NCBI GenBank assembly: GCA_003116975.1 | Contig: BGKB01000046.1 | Coordinates: 363,315-427,314 of the forward strand | Reading direction: 5' to 3' | From: Aurantiochytrium sp. KH105 | Taxonomy: Eukaryota > Sar > Bigyra > Thraustochytrida > Thraustochytriidae | Length of the DNA: 64,000 nt | Part shown: one piece after another, positions 17,822-27,726 of the stretch | Numbering within the stretch: the stretch's first letter is position 1 | How the letters are laid out: every line of letters starts with the position of its first letter | Notes under the pieces: model-generated | Database searches by the model: none | Told to the model about the DNA's origin: nothing | What the model saw: only the letters and a program-made list of their open reading frames with translations | Made by a program: the position numbers and the translations under genes

Positions 17822-20800
17822 ATGCCCACCAGGGGCGCCAACGAGCCCACGGACGAGGAAGTGTTCGCGCCGCCCGCGCCCACGCCCTCGCCTGCGCTGC
17901 ATCGCCCGAACACAGTGAACGGCGGCGGCGGCGACGACGACGACGCCAAAGAACGCGAGCTGGACGAACTTGACTTGGCAGCCAACGAACACGGGCTTCG
18001 TAATATTGCCTCGGTCAACGACATGAAGGCGGATGACGGCCCCGACGGCCGCGTCGGGAGCACGAGCACCGGCAGCAGCACGAGCAACAGCGAAGACCTG
18101 GACAGGCTCTCCGAGTGTGCCTCGGGGCGGAACACGCCCTTTGGCAGCTCAGCTGCCGCGAGCGGTGTCTCAGACCGCCTCTTTGAGACAGAAAAGGCAA
18201 TGTACAAAACTCCACGCAACTCGTACATGACAGCAAATCATCAAGACTCGCTCTTAGGCGTTGGTTTGGGCAAAATTACCAACGCACCAGCGTTACCTCC
18301 GCGCAGAACTTTAGCACCTCGACCGGAATCTTCTGGACCAACAGATACGCTGCTCCCCTTTGGCACAACAAATGAGGCACCAGCTGGCGTCCAAGTTCTA
18401 CATCGTCCAAACGATGCGAATGGCGAAGGAGGCGACGGAGATAGCAATCCCGGCGACGGAGATAGCGTTCCGGGCTCCTTGGACGATAGCATCGAGGGAG
18501 AGCCTCTCGCCAGCGGAATTCCCCTCTTTGAGATCTACAAAGCCACGCGGCTCTTCAAGGTGCAAAGCCGGGCCTTGGAGGGTATTTTTTTCCTCGTGTT
18601 CATGCTCGCCTTTTGCTTTGTCTTCATTGATCTACGTGTCACCGTTCTTGCAGGAGAAACTACTGAGACACTACTGGACTTTTTCATAGAGGAGGAGTTC
18701 GTCGAGCTAGACGTTCCGGGTCTCGAGGGAGCGCCCTTTTTTCAAAAAACCTATCGCGACGTCAAAACCACCGAAGAGTGGTGGCGCTGGGCGCTTGGAC
18801 CGCTCAGCAATGGTCTCTGGGCCGACTTCTCCGATAATGGCACGTATCCCCGTGGCCTGCCGCAGCAGGACTCCCAGAATTATATTCTCGGAGGCGCAAA
18901 TGGGGGTATTCTCTTTCGCACCGCCCGCGTAACCTCTGACTCATGCACGCGCGCGTCCTTTGCGACCGAGCAAATGAGGGAGCTGGCAGGCAACGATGAC
19001 GCCGTCGAGTGTTTTGGTCGATGGCCCGACATCGACATTAATGACCCGGGTGCAAACCAGAATGTCGATACGACCACTTTCGGGCCACTCAGCGACGGCA
19101 ACATTTCTGCCAAAGCACAGAGTGCCTTTGTTTTTACCAAGGACATTGAGACGTCGCTCGAAGGCACCCTCTTGGGCCAAATGTACTTTCAGCGTAACAA
19201 CTACGGGATTGGCGCTTTCATGGTGGACTTGCCAGTCAACAACTTCGACTCCGCCTCCACGGACGTTCTCAAGGAACTCTTTAGCAACAACTGGATTGAC
19301 CTCGCCACGCGCGTCGTCTCGGTTGAGTTCAATGTCTACAATCCGAGTACCAACGTTGTCACAGCTGTCCGCTTCTTCACCGAGATTGCGCACACGGGTA
19401 TGATCCGCCCATCCTTTAGGTTCTATCACATCAACGCGCTCTTGTGGGAAAATATGCGAGGTGGCCAGATTGCTGCCACCGCCATTTTCTTGGTGCTCTT
19501 GCTTCGCCTTTCTGCTCGATGGTTCAACCGCATCTTTACCTGCAGCAGATGGGAAACGCTGCTTCGCTGGGAGGTTGTCTTTGACACGATCCTCGTTTTT
19601 CTCTTTTGGTCGTCAATCATCATGATCAGTATGGTGACACAGCACTCGCGGGTGGTCCGTTCCTCGCGCTTCTCCGAGACGGTCTCGAGCGACACATTTA
19701 CACCCGGCATTTTTGAGAATGCTGAATTGATGCACTCCGTCGACGCACTGTGCTCAATCAACCTCATGCTTGCCACAGTCAAGCTCATCAGCTACCTGCC
19801 CTTTAAGACGACGCGGACAATCTGGTCGACCCTCGGAGGAGCCGTCAAGGATGTGGTGGTGCTTGGCATCGTTGTGCTCGTTTTTTGGGCGGGCTTTTCG
19901 GTCGGCTCGCACCTCACCTTTGGTTCACTTGGGTTCTTTGACTTTAATCGGATCGATCGCACCTTTGGCACCCTCATGGTCCTCATGTTTTCTGGAAGTA
20001 TTGAGTTTAACGCCATGCGCGAGGTTTCTTTCACCGCCGCGCCCCTCTTCTACTCCATTTACATGATTTTCATGTGGGGTGTGATGCTCAATCTGTTTGT
20101 GGCCATCATCGTTCTTACCTATGAGCGTCACACCCAGTGGCAGGCAAACTTTGAGACGTGGTCTGATCTGCACCAGGGGACAAATAGCGGCTGCATCATC
20201 ATGAGCTTTTTGGATCGCCAGCTCCACCGTTGCCGCCAATACTGGTACATGCTGCGTTGTAGCATCCTCAAACAATTTTCTCCCAAGGCATCAACACTTC
20301 CAGGGGCAACTGCACGAGACAGTGATATCGAAAATGGCACCGCTGCTGCTTCTGTGGATGCAGAAGACGTGCGCGCCGACGATAATGAAGTCACCGATGA
20401 TATCAACCAAAATGGCGACATTGCCGCGACTGGCGCGACTGGTGCCCGCTTGCAAACGATTGAGTTGACCGAATCCGCTGAACGAGGTGGCGCGCGTCGC
20501 GGCTCGGAAATCCGGTCGACCCGAGGGTCCGGACGCAACACTTCTTTCTTTAGCCCGTTTCGCACCAGTCAACGTCGCACGCAGCGTAGCGATCCAGACG
20601 AGCTTCCGTGGGACGACCGTCGGAACCGTGGCGATATAGCGGCGGCCAGAGTGCTAGTTGCCGAAGTGAGACGGCTTCCGGAAGAACAACGCCTTGCGAA
20701 GCTACGGGAGCTTGACAATCCGCACAAGGTTCTCTTTCGCGAGGCTTTTCATCGGGAAAACTTTCGCAAAGCTGTCGCTGTCACCCGTGACACGCTCGAG

Positions 20801-21478
20801 AAATTCAGTCGTGCTGCCCAGGCGGAATCAGTGATCATCAAAAGATGGCGGTACGAATTCGACCAGCAGAATGGCCATTCTCATAATGGGTCCATGAGTC
20901 TGCTGGATTATATCAAATCGTGGATCAATGTCTGCAGAAGAGCGACCGAGTCCGATCGAGCCTCACAAGTTAGTCGGACTGGAAACAGGAGATCGGGTCT
21001 GGCCAAGTACGAGCGCTTCTCAACGCTTCTCAAGCAGGAGAAGGAGCTTGCAATGCACAAGCTCATCATTGAAAAGGCGCTGCGAGAGACGCAACATCTC
21101 TTCCAAAAACACCGACTGAGCTTTAATCGTCTCATGCGCTCTACCTGGGACCACGCTGCGGACAATGAACGCCTTATGGAGGTGAACTTTGCGGAGCTCA
21201 AGGAAATGTTCACGCCGGGATGCTCGCCGGGTAAGTGCTCATTTTGCGCTGAAGAGACAAAGGCCATCGAAGAACGTACAAAGGCTCTCTTGCGCTCGTA
21301 CCATTATTTGCAGAGACACAAGGCCTTTTTCAATGGCATTCGCCGTCGTGTAATTCGTGTGCGTCGCGTTAATGATCTTTCGATGAGGATGCCCCCACCT
21401 GTACAGCGCGCCATGAGCACCAACACCCATGGGTCTGCGTTCGACACCATGTCGAATTCGCGTCAGCCTTATCGGTAG
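17822..21478 (+). CDS. Polycystin-2-like (PKD2/TRPP) cation channel
   Basis: 1,218 residues from the ATG at 17822. The N-terminal ~235 residues are cytosolic and low-complexity. TM1 is near 253-275 (IFFLVFMLAFCFVFIDL), followed by a ~270-residue luminal loop typical of the polycystin TOP domain: TYRDVKTTEEWWRWALGPL near its start and an RFYHINALLW strand near its end. TM2 to TM6 lie near 545-570, 583-606, 638-660, 676-700 and 738-766, with a pore loop at ~714-726 (FGTLMVLMFSG). TM6 ends NLFVAIIVLTYERH, a polycystin signature. The ~450-residue C-terminal tail is charged, has a CSPGKCSFC cluster and coiled-coil character; I see no EF hand. The family forms tetrameric Ca2+-permeable channels in cilia or endomembranes; location here is unknown. 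The gene is convergent with the GAF protein at 185 bp. Confidence 0.93.
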   Translation: MPTRGANEPTDEEVFAPPAPTPSPALHRPNTVNGGGGDDDDAKERELDELDLAANEHGLRNIASVNDMKADDGPDGRVGSTSTGSSTSNSEDLDRLSECASGRNTPFGSSAAASGVSDRLFETEKAMYKTPRNSYMTANHQDSLLGVGLGKITNAPALPPRRTLAPRPESSGPTDTLLPFGTTNEAPAGVQVLHRPNDANGEGGDGDSNPGDGDSVPGSLDDSIEGEPLASGIPLFEIYKATRLFKVQSRALEGIFFLVFMLAFCFVFIDLRVTVLAGETTETLLDFFIEEEFVELDVPGLEGAPFFQKTYRDVKTTEEWWRWALGPLSNGLWADFSDNGTYPRGLPQQDSQNYILGGANGGILFRTARVTSDSCTRASFATEQMRELAGNDDAVECFGRWPDIDINDPGANQNVDTTTFGPLSDGNISAKAQSAFVFTKDIETSLEGTLLGQMYFQRNNYGIGAFMVDLPVNNFDSASTDVLKELFSNNWIDLATRVVSVEFNVYNPSTNVVTAVRFFTEIAHTGMIRPSFRFYHINALLWENMRGGQIAATAIFLVLLLRLSARWFNRIFTCSRWETLLRWEVVFDTILVFLFWSSIIMISMVTQHSRVVRSSRFSETVSSDTFTPGIFENAELMHSVDALCSINLMLATVKLISYLPFKTTRTIWSTLGGAVKDVVVLGIVVLVFWAGFSVGSHLTFGSLGFFDFNRIDRTFGTLMVLMFSGSIEFNAMREVSFTAAPLFYSIYMIFMWGVMLNLFVAIIVLTYERHTQWQANFETWSDLHQGTNSGCIIMSFLDRQLHRCRQYWYMLRCSILKQFSPKASTLPGATARDSDIENGTAAASVDAEDVRADDNEVTDDINQNGDIAATGATGARLQTIELTESAERGGARRGSEIRSTRGSGRNTSFFSPFRTSQRRTQRSDPDELPWDDRRNRGDIAAARVLVAEVRRLPEEQRLAKLRELDNPHKVLFREAFHRENFRKAVAVTRDTLEKFSRAAQAESVIIKRWRYEFDQQNGHSHNGSMSLLDYIKSWINVCRRATESDRASQVSRTGNRRSGLAKYERFSTLLKQEKELAMHKLIIEKALRETQHLFQKHRLSFNRLMRSTWDHAADNERLMEVNFAELKEMFTPGCSPGKCSFCAEETKAIEERTKALLRSYHYLQRHKAFFNGIRRRVIRVRRVNDLSMRMPPPVQRAMSTNTHGSAFDTMSNSRQPYR

Positions 21479-21662
21479 GCCTAGATGATATTCTTTTTCG
21501 CATCCTTTCTCTTTCATTATTCGAGGCCTATGGAACTGAGGCACTGCTTTTGGCTTTCCTACAACCGCGGGAGAGGAGTGCTTCTGGATGAAACCTGAGC
21601 AAAGCCAACTTGAGCAAATCACACAAAGAAACGATGTTTGGTCTTTAAAATTAAATCTCCCT

Positions 21663-24600
21663 CTAAAGCCACTGGTGATGGCTACCCAGGGTTGAAGACG
21701 AAGGATTGGTGACCTTTGCCCTCATCTTTTGCGCGGCGGAGTGCGTCATTGCAGACACAGATGGCCCCGAAGTCGCCCGTACTGGTCCACGACTCGTTGG
21801 CTTTCGCTTCCCGCCAGGTCGAATTGACTCCACGGATATACATGGCCCATCATGACCCGAGATGTCAAACTGCAAATGGCGCCCTCGAGCTGAGACGCTG
21901 ATTTTCCCCCTTTTCACCTCTGCTGTGCCAGTGCGGTGTGTTGTCTTCTCAATGTCGTCCTTTTGTCGTGGCGATCGCCCCGCGACACGCTTTTCCTTTC
22001 GGGTCATGCGACCCGTACGCGGAACTTGATGCAACGGCAGCCCTTCTCGAATTATCCCCGTCTGTTTTGCACCTTGCACGTCATTTTCTGCAGCGGTGCG
22101 CTCGATTTGAAAGAGAAGGACTTCGTTACGAAGCTCAGCAACACTTTGCTGCAAAATTCGAACCTCGGTCTTGGCTGCGTTGCTCTCCTCATCGGCAATA
22201 CGCAATTTATCTTGCAAGTTCGCCTCCTCACTTTGTAGTTTGTCCACAGAGGATTCGAGTGCTTGCTCTCGTACTTTTGCCTTCCGAAGTTGCTCGCGAA
22301 GTTCTCCGCGTTGGTTCTCCGAAATTTCGAGCGCGCGCGAACTGTGCGTCGCGCAAAGTGCGTGTGCGTTTGCTTCCTTTCGAGCCTGCTCAAGGTGCAC
22401 TTGAGTTTCTTTGAGCTCGGACCGCAGACCTTCCATTGTAGTGCGCAAGTCTCTGACGACCTTGATTTGACAAGCATTTTCATCTTCGACCATTGCGCGT
22501 GCTGTTTCGAGCTGCTCCTGGGCGTTGGCAAGCTCGGCGCGAAGACTTTTCACCTGATGCTCCAAGTTTTGCACTTGAGCAGTCTGGCGGGTTTGGATAT
22601 CGGCAGCCTTACTTTCAGAAATCATGCGCGCGTTTTCTGTTTCATTTACGAGAGCTTCCGCCCGATGGCATGCTCTTTGCGCAGAATGGCAAGCTCGAAG
22701 AGCCTCTGTTTTGTCACTTTCGGCTTGCACAATATCTTTGGAAAGCGCATCGGCTCTGCCGTGCGCTTGTGCTTTCTCTTGCTCAAGTCTTTCATTGTTG
22801 GCTTCGAGCTGCTCCACCTTGTTTGTGAGCTCTGTTTGGACCCCTTCAAGGCGCTGCCGTTCGCGTGCAAAGGAGGCCGTCTCCTTTTCGTGTTGAGACA
22901 ATGTGCCCACAAGCCACTCACGGATTTGAGGCACCTTGACATGCGAGTCGAGTATCGGGAAGCTCTTTGTCTCCCATATTAGGTTGTCAACGTGCAACTC
23001 GTCAATGGCTTGCTGCACGTCTTGCAGCTGTGAGTTCAGATATTGCGCGTGTGCGTCAAGTATTTCCGGCGCCAAGCTGACGGTCTCGGACCAATTTGCG
23101 CATGCCGCAAGACGTTCCCAACGCGTTTCCATGCATTGCAACTTGCTGTCAACCTCTAGTTTTGCTTCGTGCATCTCTTGCATTTTTTGGACAGTCTGAA
23201 TGATTGGACCAAGCACATTTGTGGTCAGCTGCTGCAACTGAGCGACCTTGGTTTCTTCTGGTGCGACATCGAGTCCAAGCATAAGAGCTCCCAAAACTGC
23301 ACCCGACTGTGGATCTCGAATCGCGACTCCCAGAGCGCATTCATACTCGAGCTGCAGCGCAATCTCGGCGCGTTTGTTCCTGCGAGCCTCATTCTCTGCG
23401 TGATTTACGAATACGAGATCGTGTTGTCCAAGAAGAAGAATCGCCTCAATACCCTCCTTGGCATGAACGCGGCACATCCGATCGCCTCGAACCAGGGTCG
23501 CCTGATTGTCTGCATCAAGGGTGCACAGCCATGCCTGCGAAATGTTGTCCTCGACGCGAGGCAAAGTCTCTTCGAGCGCTTGGCTCAGGGCGTGAAAGCC
23601 GTCAGGGACGCTCTCGAGACAACGCAAAAGAAGATTCCACCATGCGTTTGTCACGACTGAATCGGTCTCGCTTTTATCAGAGACAGTTTCTTTTGTTTCG
23701 GAGATTGATCGTGCAAGATCATCATCTTCCTTTTCTTCCTCTGCAGCAAAGGAAGAAAACGCATCGGCACATTCCTTGCTTCGTTCGTCGTAGGCGATTC
23801 GGATAGCCTCAATGTGTGGTCTCAGGATGGTATGATATGTAGACAAGGAAGTGGTGCCCCCCGCTGGCGGAAAGTCTTTGCTCTCAAAGGACATTGATTC
23901 CCTAAATGGCTCATTCGACTTTCGCGGATGATGTTGTCCCTCGTTGTGATTCTTGTCAGCCGCTGTACTCGAACGATCGAATGTGGTGACAAGATTTCCC
24001 TTCGTCTCAGCTTCTGGGCCACAACAGGAGTCAAGTTCTGCAAGAAAATCGCGAATCTGTGCTGCCGATTGCGCACTTGCTTGGCGGCGCGCAAGCTTCA
24101 AAGAGAATCGAGTGACAGCATCAAGGATTGCGCGCAGCTCTTGCTCTTGCTGTTGCGAAGCCATGAGAGTATCCTGCAAGTCCTCATGTGCTGCTCGTAA
24201 TACAGAAAGCTCATCGGTTGTGCCGTTTAGTTGTGAGACAACCTCTTGAAGCTTTTCCAGGCGTGTTTCCGCCAATTGTCGCCGTTCATACTCCGTTTCA
24301 AGGGAAGCCTGAAAGTCAGCGGCCATCTTTTCGTAAAAGGTTGCAGCATTACTTGCGGCCGTGCACTCTTCACTTGCCGCTTTATTGCGTTGTTGAAGTT
24401 CGAGAGTAGTTTGACGTAGATCTGCAATCGTTGTCCGTTCAAGATCCTCGATGGAAGCTCGAAGCGCATCGCGCTCAGCTAATACTGCGTTAAGCGAGAT
24501 ATTTGCTTGTGACAGTGAGACGTCGCTTGCCTCAAAGGCTGCTTGAGACGCTGCATGAGCTGTATTCGATGCCTCGAGCATGGCATGAAGCCTGGCGAGT

Positions 24601-26276
24601 TCCGCATCGGACGTCTCGAGTCGACTTTGTTTCTCTTCGCAAACCGCTTGCGACTTCTCCAATGCTGCCTCGGTTTGGGCCAGCGAAATTTGCGATGTCT
24701 GAAGGGCGTCTTGCATCTCATCGAGTCTTGCTTGTGTGTTTTCGAGGGCAGACACTTTGTCGCTGTACGCCGCTTGCATTTCCGAGAGACTTTTCTCGGA
24801 ATTTGCAACTTGCTCGGCAAGACGAAGAGCTGCAACTCGATCGAGAATGAAAGGAGCAACGGTAGATTGCACAAAAAACTGAATGAGATCTGTCTGCAAT
24901 TCAGTGAAAGGAGCGTTGCCTGCTGTATCGTCGAGAACAACGTGCACTGCCCAGCGCGACCCCAAGAATTCGTCCGTCAGGTCACTGTCAAGGTGTGACA
25001 CGGGTACACAGATTTGCGAGCACGGAAGAAAGTCAAAACTCGTGCGGCCGCTTTTATTGACAAACACAACAGCATTGGCAATGCAAGCAATATGCGACGG
25101 CGCACTTGGATGGACCTGAGTCCATGAAGCGGAGGCCTTTGCCGGATTTTCTGTATCTTCAAGCCATGTAACTCCGGATGCGACATCGTGCATGTGAAGA
25201 GTCACGCGGACCAGGCAATTGAGAATCGCAGAGAAAGCAGCATTAAGTGAGGACATTGCCAAGGCCGTGTTCTGTGCGCAAAGAGGTCGCAGCGTGCTAG
25301 CCGCGCGTAAAAGTTCGCCATTTCGCCGAATGGTCTCACTCTGTTCACGTACACGGGCACGCAGAAGCTTTGCCTCTTCCTGGGCGTGCAAGAGAGCACT
25401 ACTCTCTTCTTGTGCCTTTTTTCCTTGCTTCTCAAGCTCGAGTTGTGTGTTCTGCAGAGCCTTTGCGGTCTCGCTGACTGCATTTTCGGAGCACTGGAAG
25501 GCCTCGCGGAGAGCTATCGTCTCGATTTGTTCGCGTTTTCGCGTTTGTTTTGCGGTATCGAGCAAGAGAACATGAGGAAGAACGAGATTGAGCACGTGCA
25601 CCATGACCTCGATGGTCGCGCACAGATCTTCATCAGAGATTGTAGGATGCCCAGGATAGCTTTGAAGTGGCTTTTGAACCTGAAGCAGGCCGACAACTGT
25701 AGTTCGATCCATGACAGGGAAAACGAGCACTCGGTCGGTAATGACTGGTAGGGCAGTCTGCACAGTATCACAGTAGACACCTTGTGAAATATCGATCCTC
25801 GTTGGCTTTGGTGCTACCGTCCAAGCTTGTTTTTCTTCAGGATCGATGACAAAGAGCTGTGCCTGTGCAGCGCACGCGGAGACCGCCGGAGTTCCTTGGA
25901 CAACGACTCGCATGACGTCTTCGCAAGAGCTGATGGCATGGTCTTTGAAGAGCCGGGATGCATGTTTCCAGGCTGCCTCGCGCGAAAAGCATTCTCGCGT
26001 ACGCTCGCTGCGCAATTGGGAGCGACGATCACATGCGGCATCGAGCTGACAAACGAGCGCTTGCATTTGAGTATCAAAGTCGTGGTTCTGACTTTCGTCA
26101 TTGATGCTAGTTTTCTGGACGTTGGAGCTCGCTGTCAGGCGGGACGCACTCTGGGTCAATAATCCTGGACCCTTGGCATCATGGTTCCCGGGCATTTTTG
26201 CATCGTCGTACTGCAACGTCTGGGCATGCTTGCGCCGCACTGCACGCAGGCGCTGCGCGCCGGATAGACTGGACAT
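21663..26276 (-). CDS. Large coiled-coil protein with three GAF-like modules
   Basis: 1,537 residues from the ATG at 26276; the frame continues to 26366 but starts there only with TTG. Three regions look like GAF folds: residues ~125-225 (AQLFVIDPEEKQAW ... VLVFPVMDRTTVVGLLQVQKP), ~365-480 (CVPVSHLDSD ... GSRWAVHVVLDD) and ~910-1035 (CTLDADNQATLV ... GVAIRDPQSGAVLGALMLG). Between and after them are long heptad-rich coiled coils (Glu/Gln/Ala/Leu-rich, about 250-350, 490-700 and 1040-1440). The C-terminal ~110 residues are basic. GAF domains bind small molecules or dimerise; coiled coils suggest a cytoskeletal, centrosomal or basal-body scaffold. That role is inference and I do not recognise a named orthologue. 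No kinase or cyclase domain is present. Confidence 0.85.
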   Translation of the reverse strand: MSSLSGAQRLRAVRRKHAQTLQYDDAKMPGNHDAKGPGLLTQSASRLTASSNVQKTSINDESQNHDFDTQMQALVCQLDAACDRRSQLRSERTRECFSREAAWKHASRLFKDHAISSCEDVMRVVVQGTPAVSACAAQAQLFVIDPEEKQAWTVAPKPTRIDISQGVYCDTVQTALPVITDRVLVFPVMDRTTVVGLLQVQKPLQSYPGHPTISDEDLCATIEVMVHVLNLVLPHVLLLDTAKQTRKREQIETIALREAFQCSENAVSETAKALQNTQLELEKQGKKAQEESSALLHAQEEAKLLRARVREQSETIRRNGELLRAASTLRPLCAQNTALAMSSLNAAFSAILNCLVRVTLHMHDVASGVTWLEDTENPAKASASWTQVHPSAPSHIACIANAVVFVNKSGRTSFDFLPCSQICVPVSHLDSDLTDEFLGSRWAVHVVLDDTAGNAPFTELQTDLIQFFVQSTVAPFILDRVAALRLAEQVANSEKSLSEMQAAYSDKVSALENTQARLDEMQDALQTSQISLAQTEAALEKSQAVCEEKQSRLETSDAELARLHAMLEASNTAHAASQAAFEASDVSLSQANISLNAVLAERDALRASIEDLERTTIADLRQTTLELQQRNKAASEECTAASNAATFYEKMAADFQASLETEYERRQLAETRLEKLQEVVSQLNGTTDELSVLRAAHEDLQDTLMASQQQEQELRAILDAVTRFSLKLARRQASAQSAAQIRDFLAELDSCCGPEAETKGNLVTTFDRSSTAADKNHNEGQHHPRKSNEPFRESMSFESKDFPPAGGTTSLSTYHTILRPHIEAIRIAYDERSKECADAFSSFAAEEEKEDDDLARSISETKETVSDKSETDSVVTNAWWNLLLRCLESVPDGFHALSQALEETLPRVEDNISQAWLCTLDADNQATLVRGDRMCRVHAKEGIEAILLLGQHDLVFVNHAENEARRNKRAEIALQLEYECALGVAIRDPQSGAVLGALMLGLDVAPEETKVAQLQQLTTNVLGPIIQTVQKMQEMHEAKLEVDSKLQCMETRWERLAACANWSETVSLAPEILDAHAQYLNSQLQDVQQAIDELHVDNLIWETKSFPILDSHVKVPQIREWLVGTLSQHEKETASFARERQRLEGVQTELTNKVEQLEANNERLEQEKAQAHGRADALSKDIVQAESDKTEALRACHSAQRACHRAEALVNETENARMISESKAADIQTRQTAQVQNLEHQVKSLRAELANAQEQLETARAMVEDENACQIKVVRDLRTTMEGLRSELKETQVHLEQARKEANAHALCATHSSRALEISENQRGELREQLRKAKVREQALESSVDKLQSEEANLQDKLRIADEESNAAKTEVRILQQSVAELRNEVLLFQIERTAAENDVQGAKQTGIIREGLPLHQVPRTGRMTRKEKRVAGRSPRQKDDIEKTTHRTGTAEVKRGKISVSARGRHLQFDISGHDGPCISVESIRPGGKRKPTSRGPVRATSGPSVSAMTHSAAQKMRAKVTNPSSSTLGSHHQWL

Positions 26277-26664
26277 CCGCAAGTTTGCTTGCGCGCTCTT
26301 GCGCTCGTCGCTCGCGCGCGTTATGCCTTCGCGATGGCTCGCGAAGCATCGCGGTAGCGGTCGCAAAATCGATTGACAAGCTTTTTAAATGTCCGTTGGA
26401 TGCCAATCACTGTCAGGCGGAGTCAAAGTGGCGAAGGCATCGAAAAAAGAGAGGATGCGAATCAAAGGAGGAATCAAACGGTTTATAGCAGTTTCCAAGA
26501 AATGGGGTTAGGTCCTATGGATTGACCCATCATTCATAATAGCGAGCAAAAATGAAGAAGGAGGCGGGCTCCTCTCGCCAGGCGGCGCTTTCGCGAGCAA
26601 AGCATCCTTTCAAAGAGAAAAGAGCGTCCATGTCATGTATACAAGTGCAAGATCAGCTGTTCTT
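26277..26664. other. Intergenic spacer
   Basis: About 390 bases between two minus-strand genes: the promoter of the GAF/coiled-coil gene and the 3' region of the Ser-rich hypothetical gene. No clear TATA box or gene is seen. Confidence 0.45.
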
Positions 26665-27564
26665 CTATGAGACAATGTGTTGAAGACAAGGGAAGAGCGT
26701 GGCGACCCATCCTGCCACGGAGTTATCCGAGGCAGAGCTGGAGTCAGTGTCAAAGGGAGACTTTGGCTGTCTGCCAGCGCGCGAACGCGAAGGCTTGGCG
26801 TCAATGTCAATGAAAGGCGCGTCAATGTCGTCAAAGTCGGTGTCGTCGAGTTCTTGGTCGACAAGCATGCTCAATGGAATCTGTTGCCAGCTTCGCGTGG
26901 CTCGAAGCGCCTTGAGTTTGGTGCGAAAATCATTTGCGGCGGAGAGTTCACTGGCGTTTGGGACTCTAAGACCCAAACGCAGGAACGCAGCTGGAGGAAC
27001 CGGCGAGTCGAAGGCAGGTGGAGCGACTTCTGGATTTTCTGTCCGCCCAGCGCCAGATTCTTGTTCTGCCAGAAGGGCAGAAGATGATGATGACAACGAC
27101 GTGGATGATGAGGAGGAAAACTTGGCGCCTTCACGAGATGTCAAAGAGGGGTGTTTTTGATTACCCTCGTTAGTGTCATCGTACACTAAAGAATGCAAAG
27201 AGGTTGCGGAGGCGTCAGTAGCGACTGACACCGAGGAAAGCGTTCCGAAGCTGGCGTGACTATCGGCTTTGGAAGACTTGGCTGGGATGAGTATGCGGAG
27301 AGGGTTAGCGTTTCTTGCATGAAGAGCATGCTTTTCTGCGCTATCTTTTATTTTCATGCCAGGTCGGCGTTTGGTCCCGGGGATCTGGGTTTTCAAGCTT
27401 GGACTGCGCGGGAAAACGATGGCAGTGTTTGACTTGCCCTTGGCTCTGCCAGGTTTCGAAGGCATGGGCGGGAGTTGAGGCGGGTCTGTCTGCGCCGTGT
27501 GTCGTTGCCGGAGCCCAATCTCGGCGGCAACGAATTCTGCCTCGTTACTAATTTGCGTGAGCAT
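26665..27564 (-). CDS. Hypothetical Ser-rich, basic/acidic protein
   Basis: 299 residues; ATG at 27564, TAG at 26665. The N-terminal half is basic and Pro/Lys-rich (PPMPSKPGRAKGKS). A polyserine run (about residues 150-165) follows. The C-terminal third has a more ordered segment: PPAAFLRLGLRVPNASELSA then DFRTKLKALRATRSWQQIPLSML, followed by an acidic stretch (DDTDFDDIDAPFIDID) and a closing WVATLFPCLQHIV. I recognise no family. The unbroken frame and the conserved-looking C-terminal segment favour a real gene, possibly a disordered regulator or scaffold. It lies head-to-tail with the GAF protein gene. Confidence 0.65.
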   Translation of the reverse strand: MLTQISNEAEFVAAEIGLRQRHTAQTDPPQLPPMPSKPGRAKGKSNTAIVFPRSPSLKTQIPGTKRRPGMKIKDSAEKHALHARNANPLRILIPAKSSKADSHASFGTLSSVSVATDASATSLHSLVYDDTNEGNQKHPSLTSREGAKFSSSSSTSLSSSSSALLAEQESGAGRTENPEVAPPAFDSPVPPAAFLRLGLRVPNASELSAANDFRTKLKALRATRSWQQIPLSMLVDQELDDTDFDDIDAPFIDIDAKPSRSRAGRQPKSPFDTDSSSASDNSVAGWVATLFPCLQHIVS

Positions 27565-27644
27565 GTTTGCTTCTCTGCCAAACGCGTGCGCCTGTTTCTT
27601 GGTGAGAGTGGACTCTGATCGATTGACAGTGAATACTCGTGCGA

Positions 27645-27726
27645 CGATGCAGGGCAGGCAGTCAGTACGGCCGCCGCTCTACGCCGCTCTACACCGGTCT
27701 GCGCCGGTCTGCGTCGCTCTGCACAG
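27645..27726. repeat. Degenerate CTCTACGCCG/GTCTGCGCCG repeat
   Basis: Several imperfect 10-11-bp units (GCTCTACGCC, GCTCTACACC, GGTCTGCGCC and similar) in tandem, in non-coding DNA upstream of the Ser-rich hypothetical gene. Confidence 0.6.
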
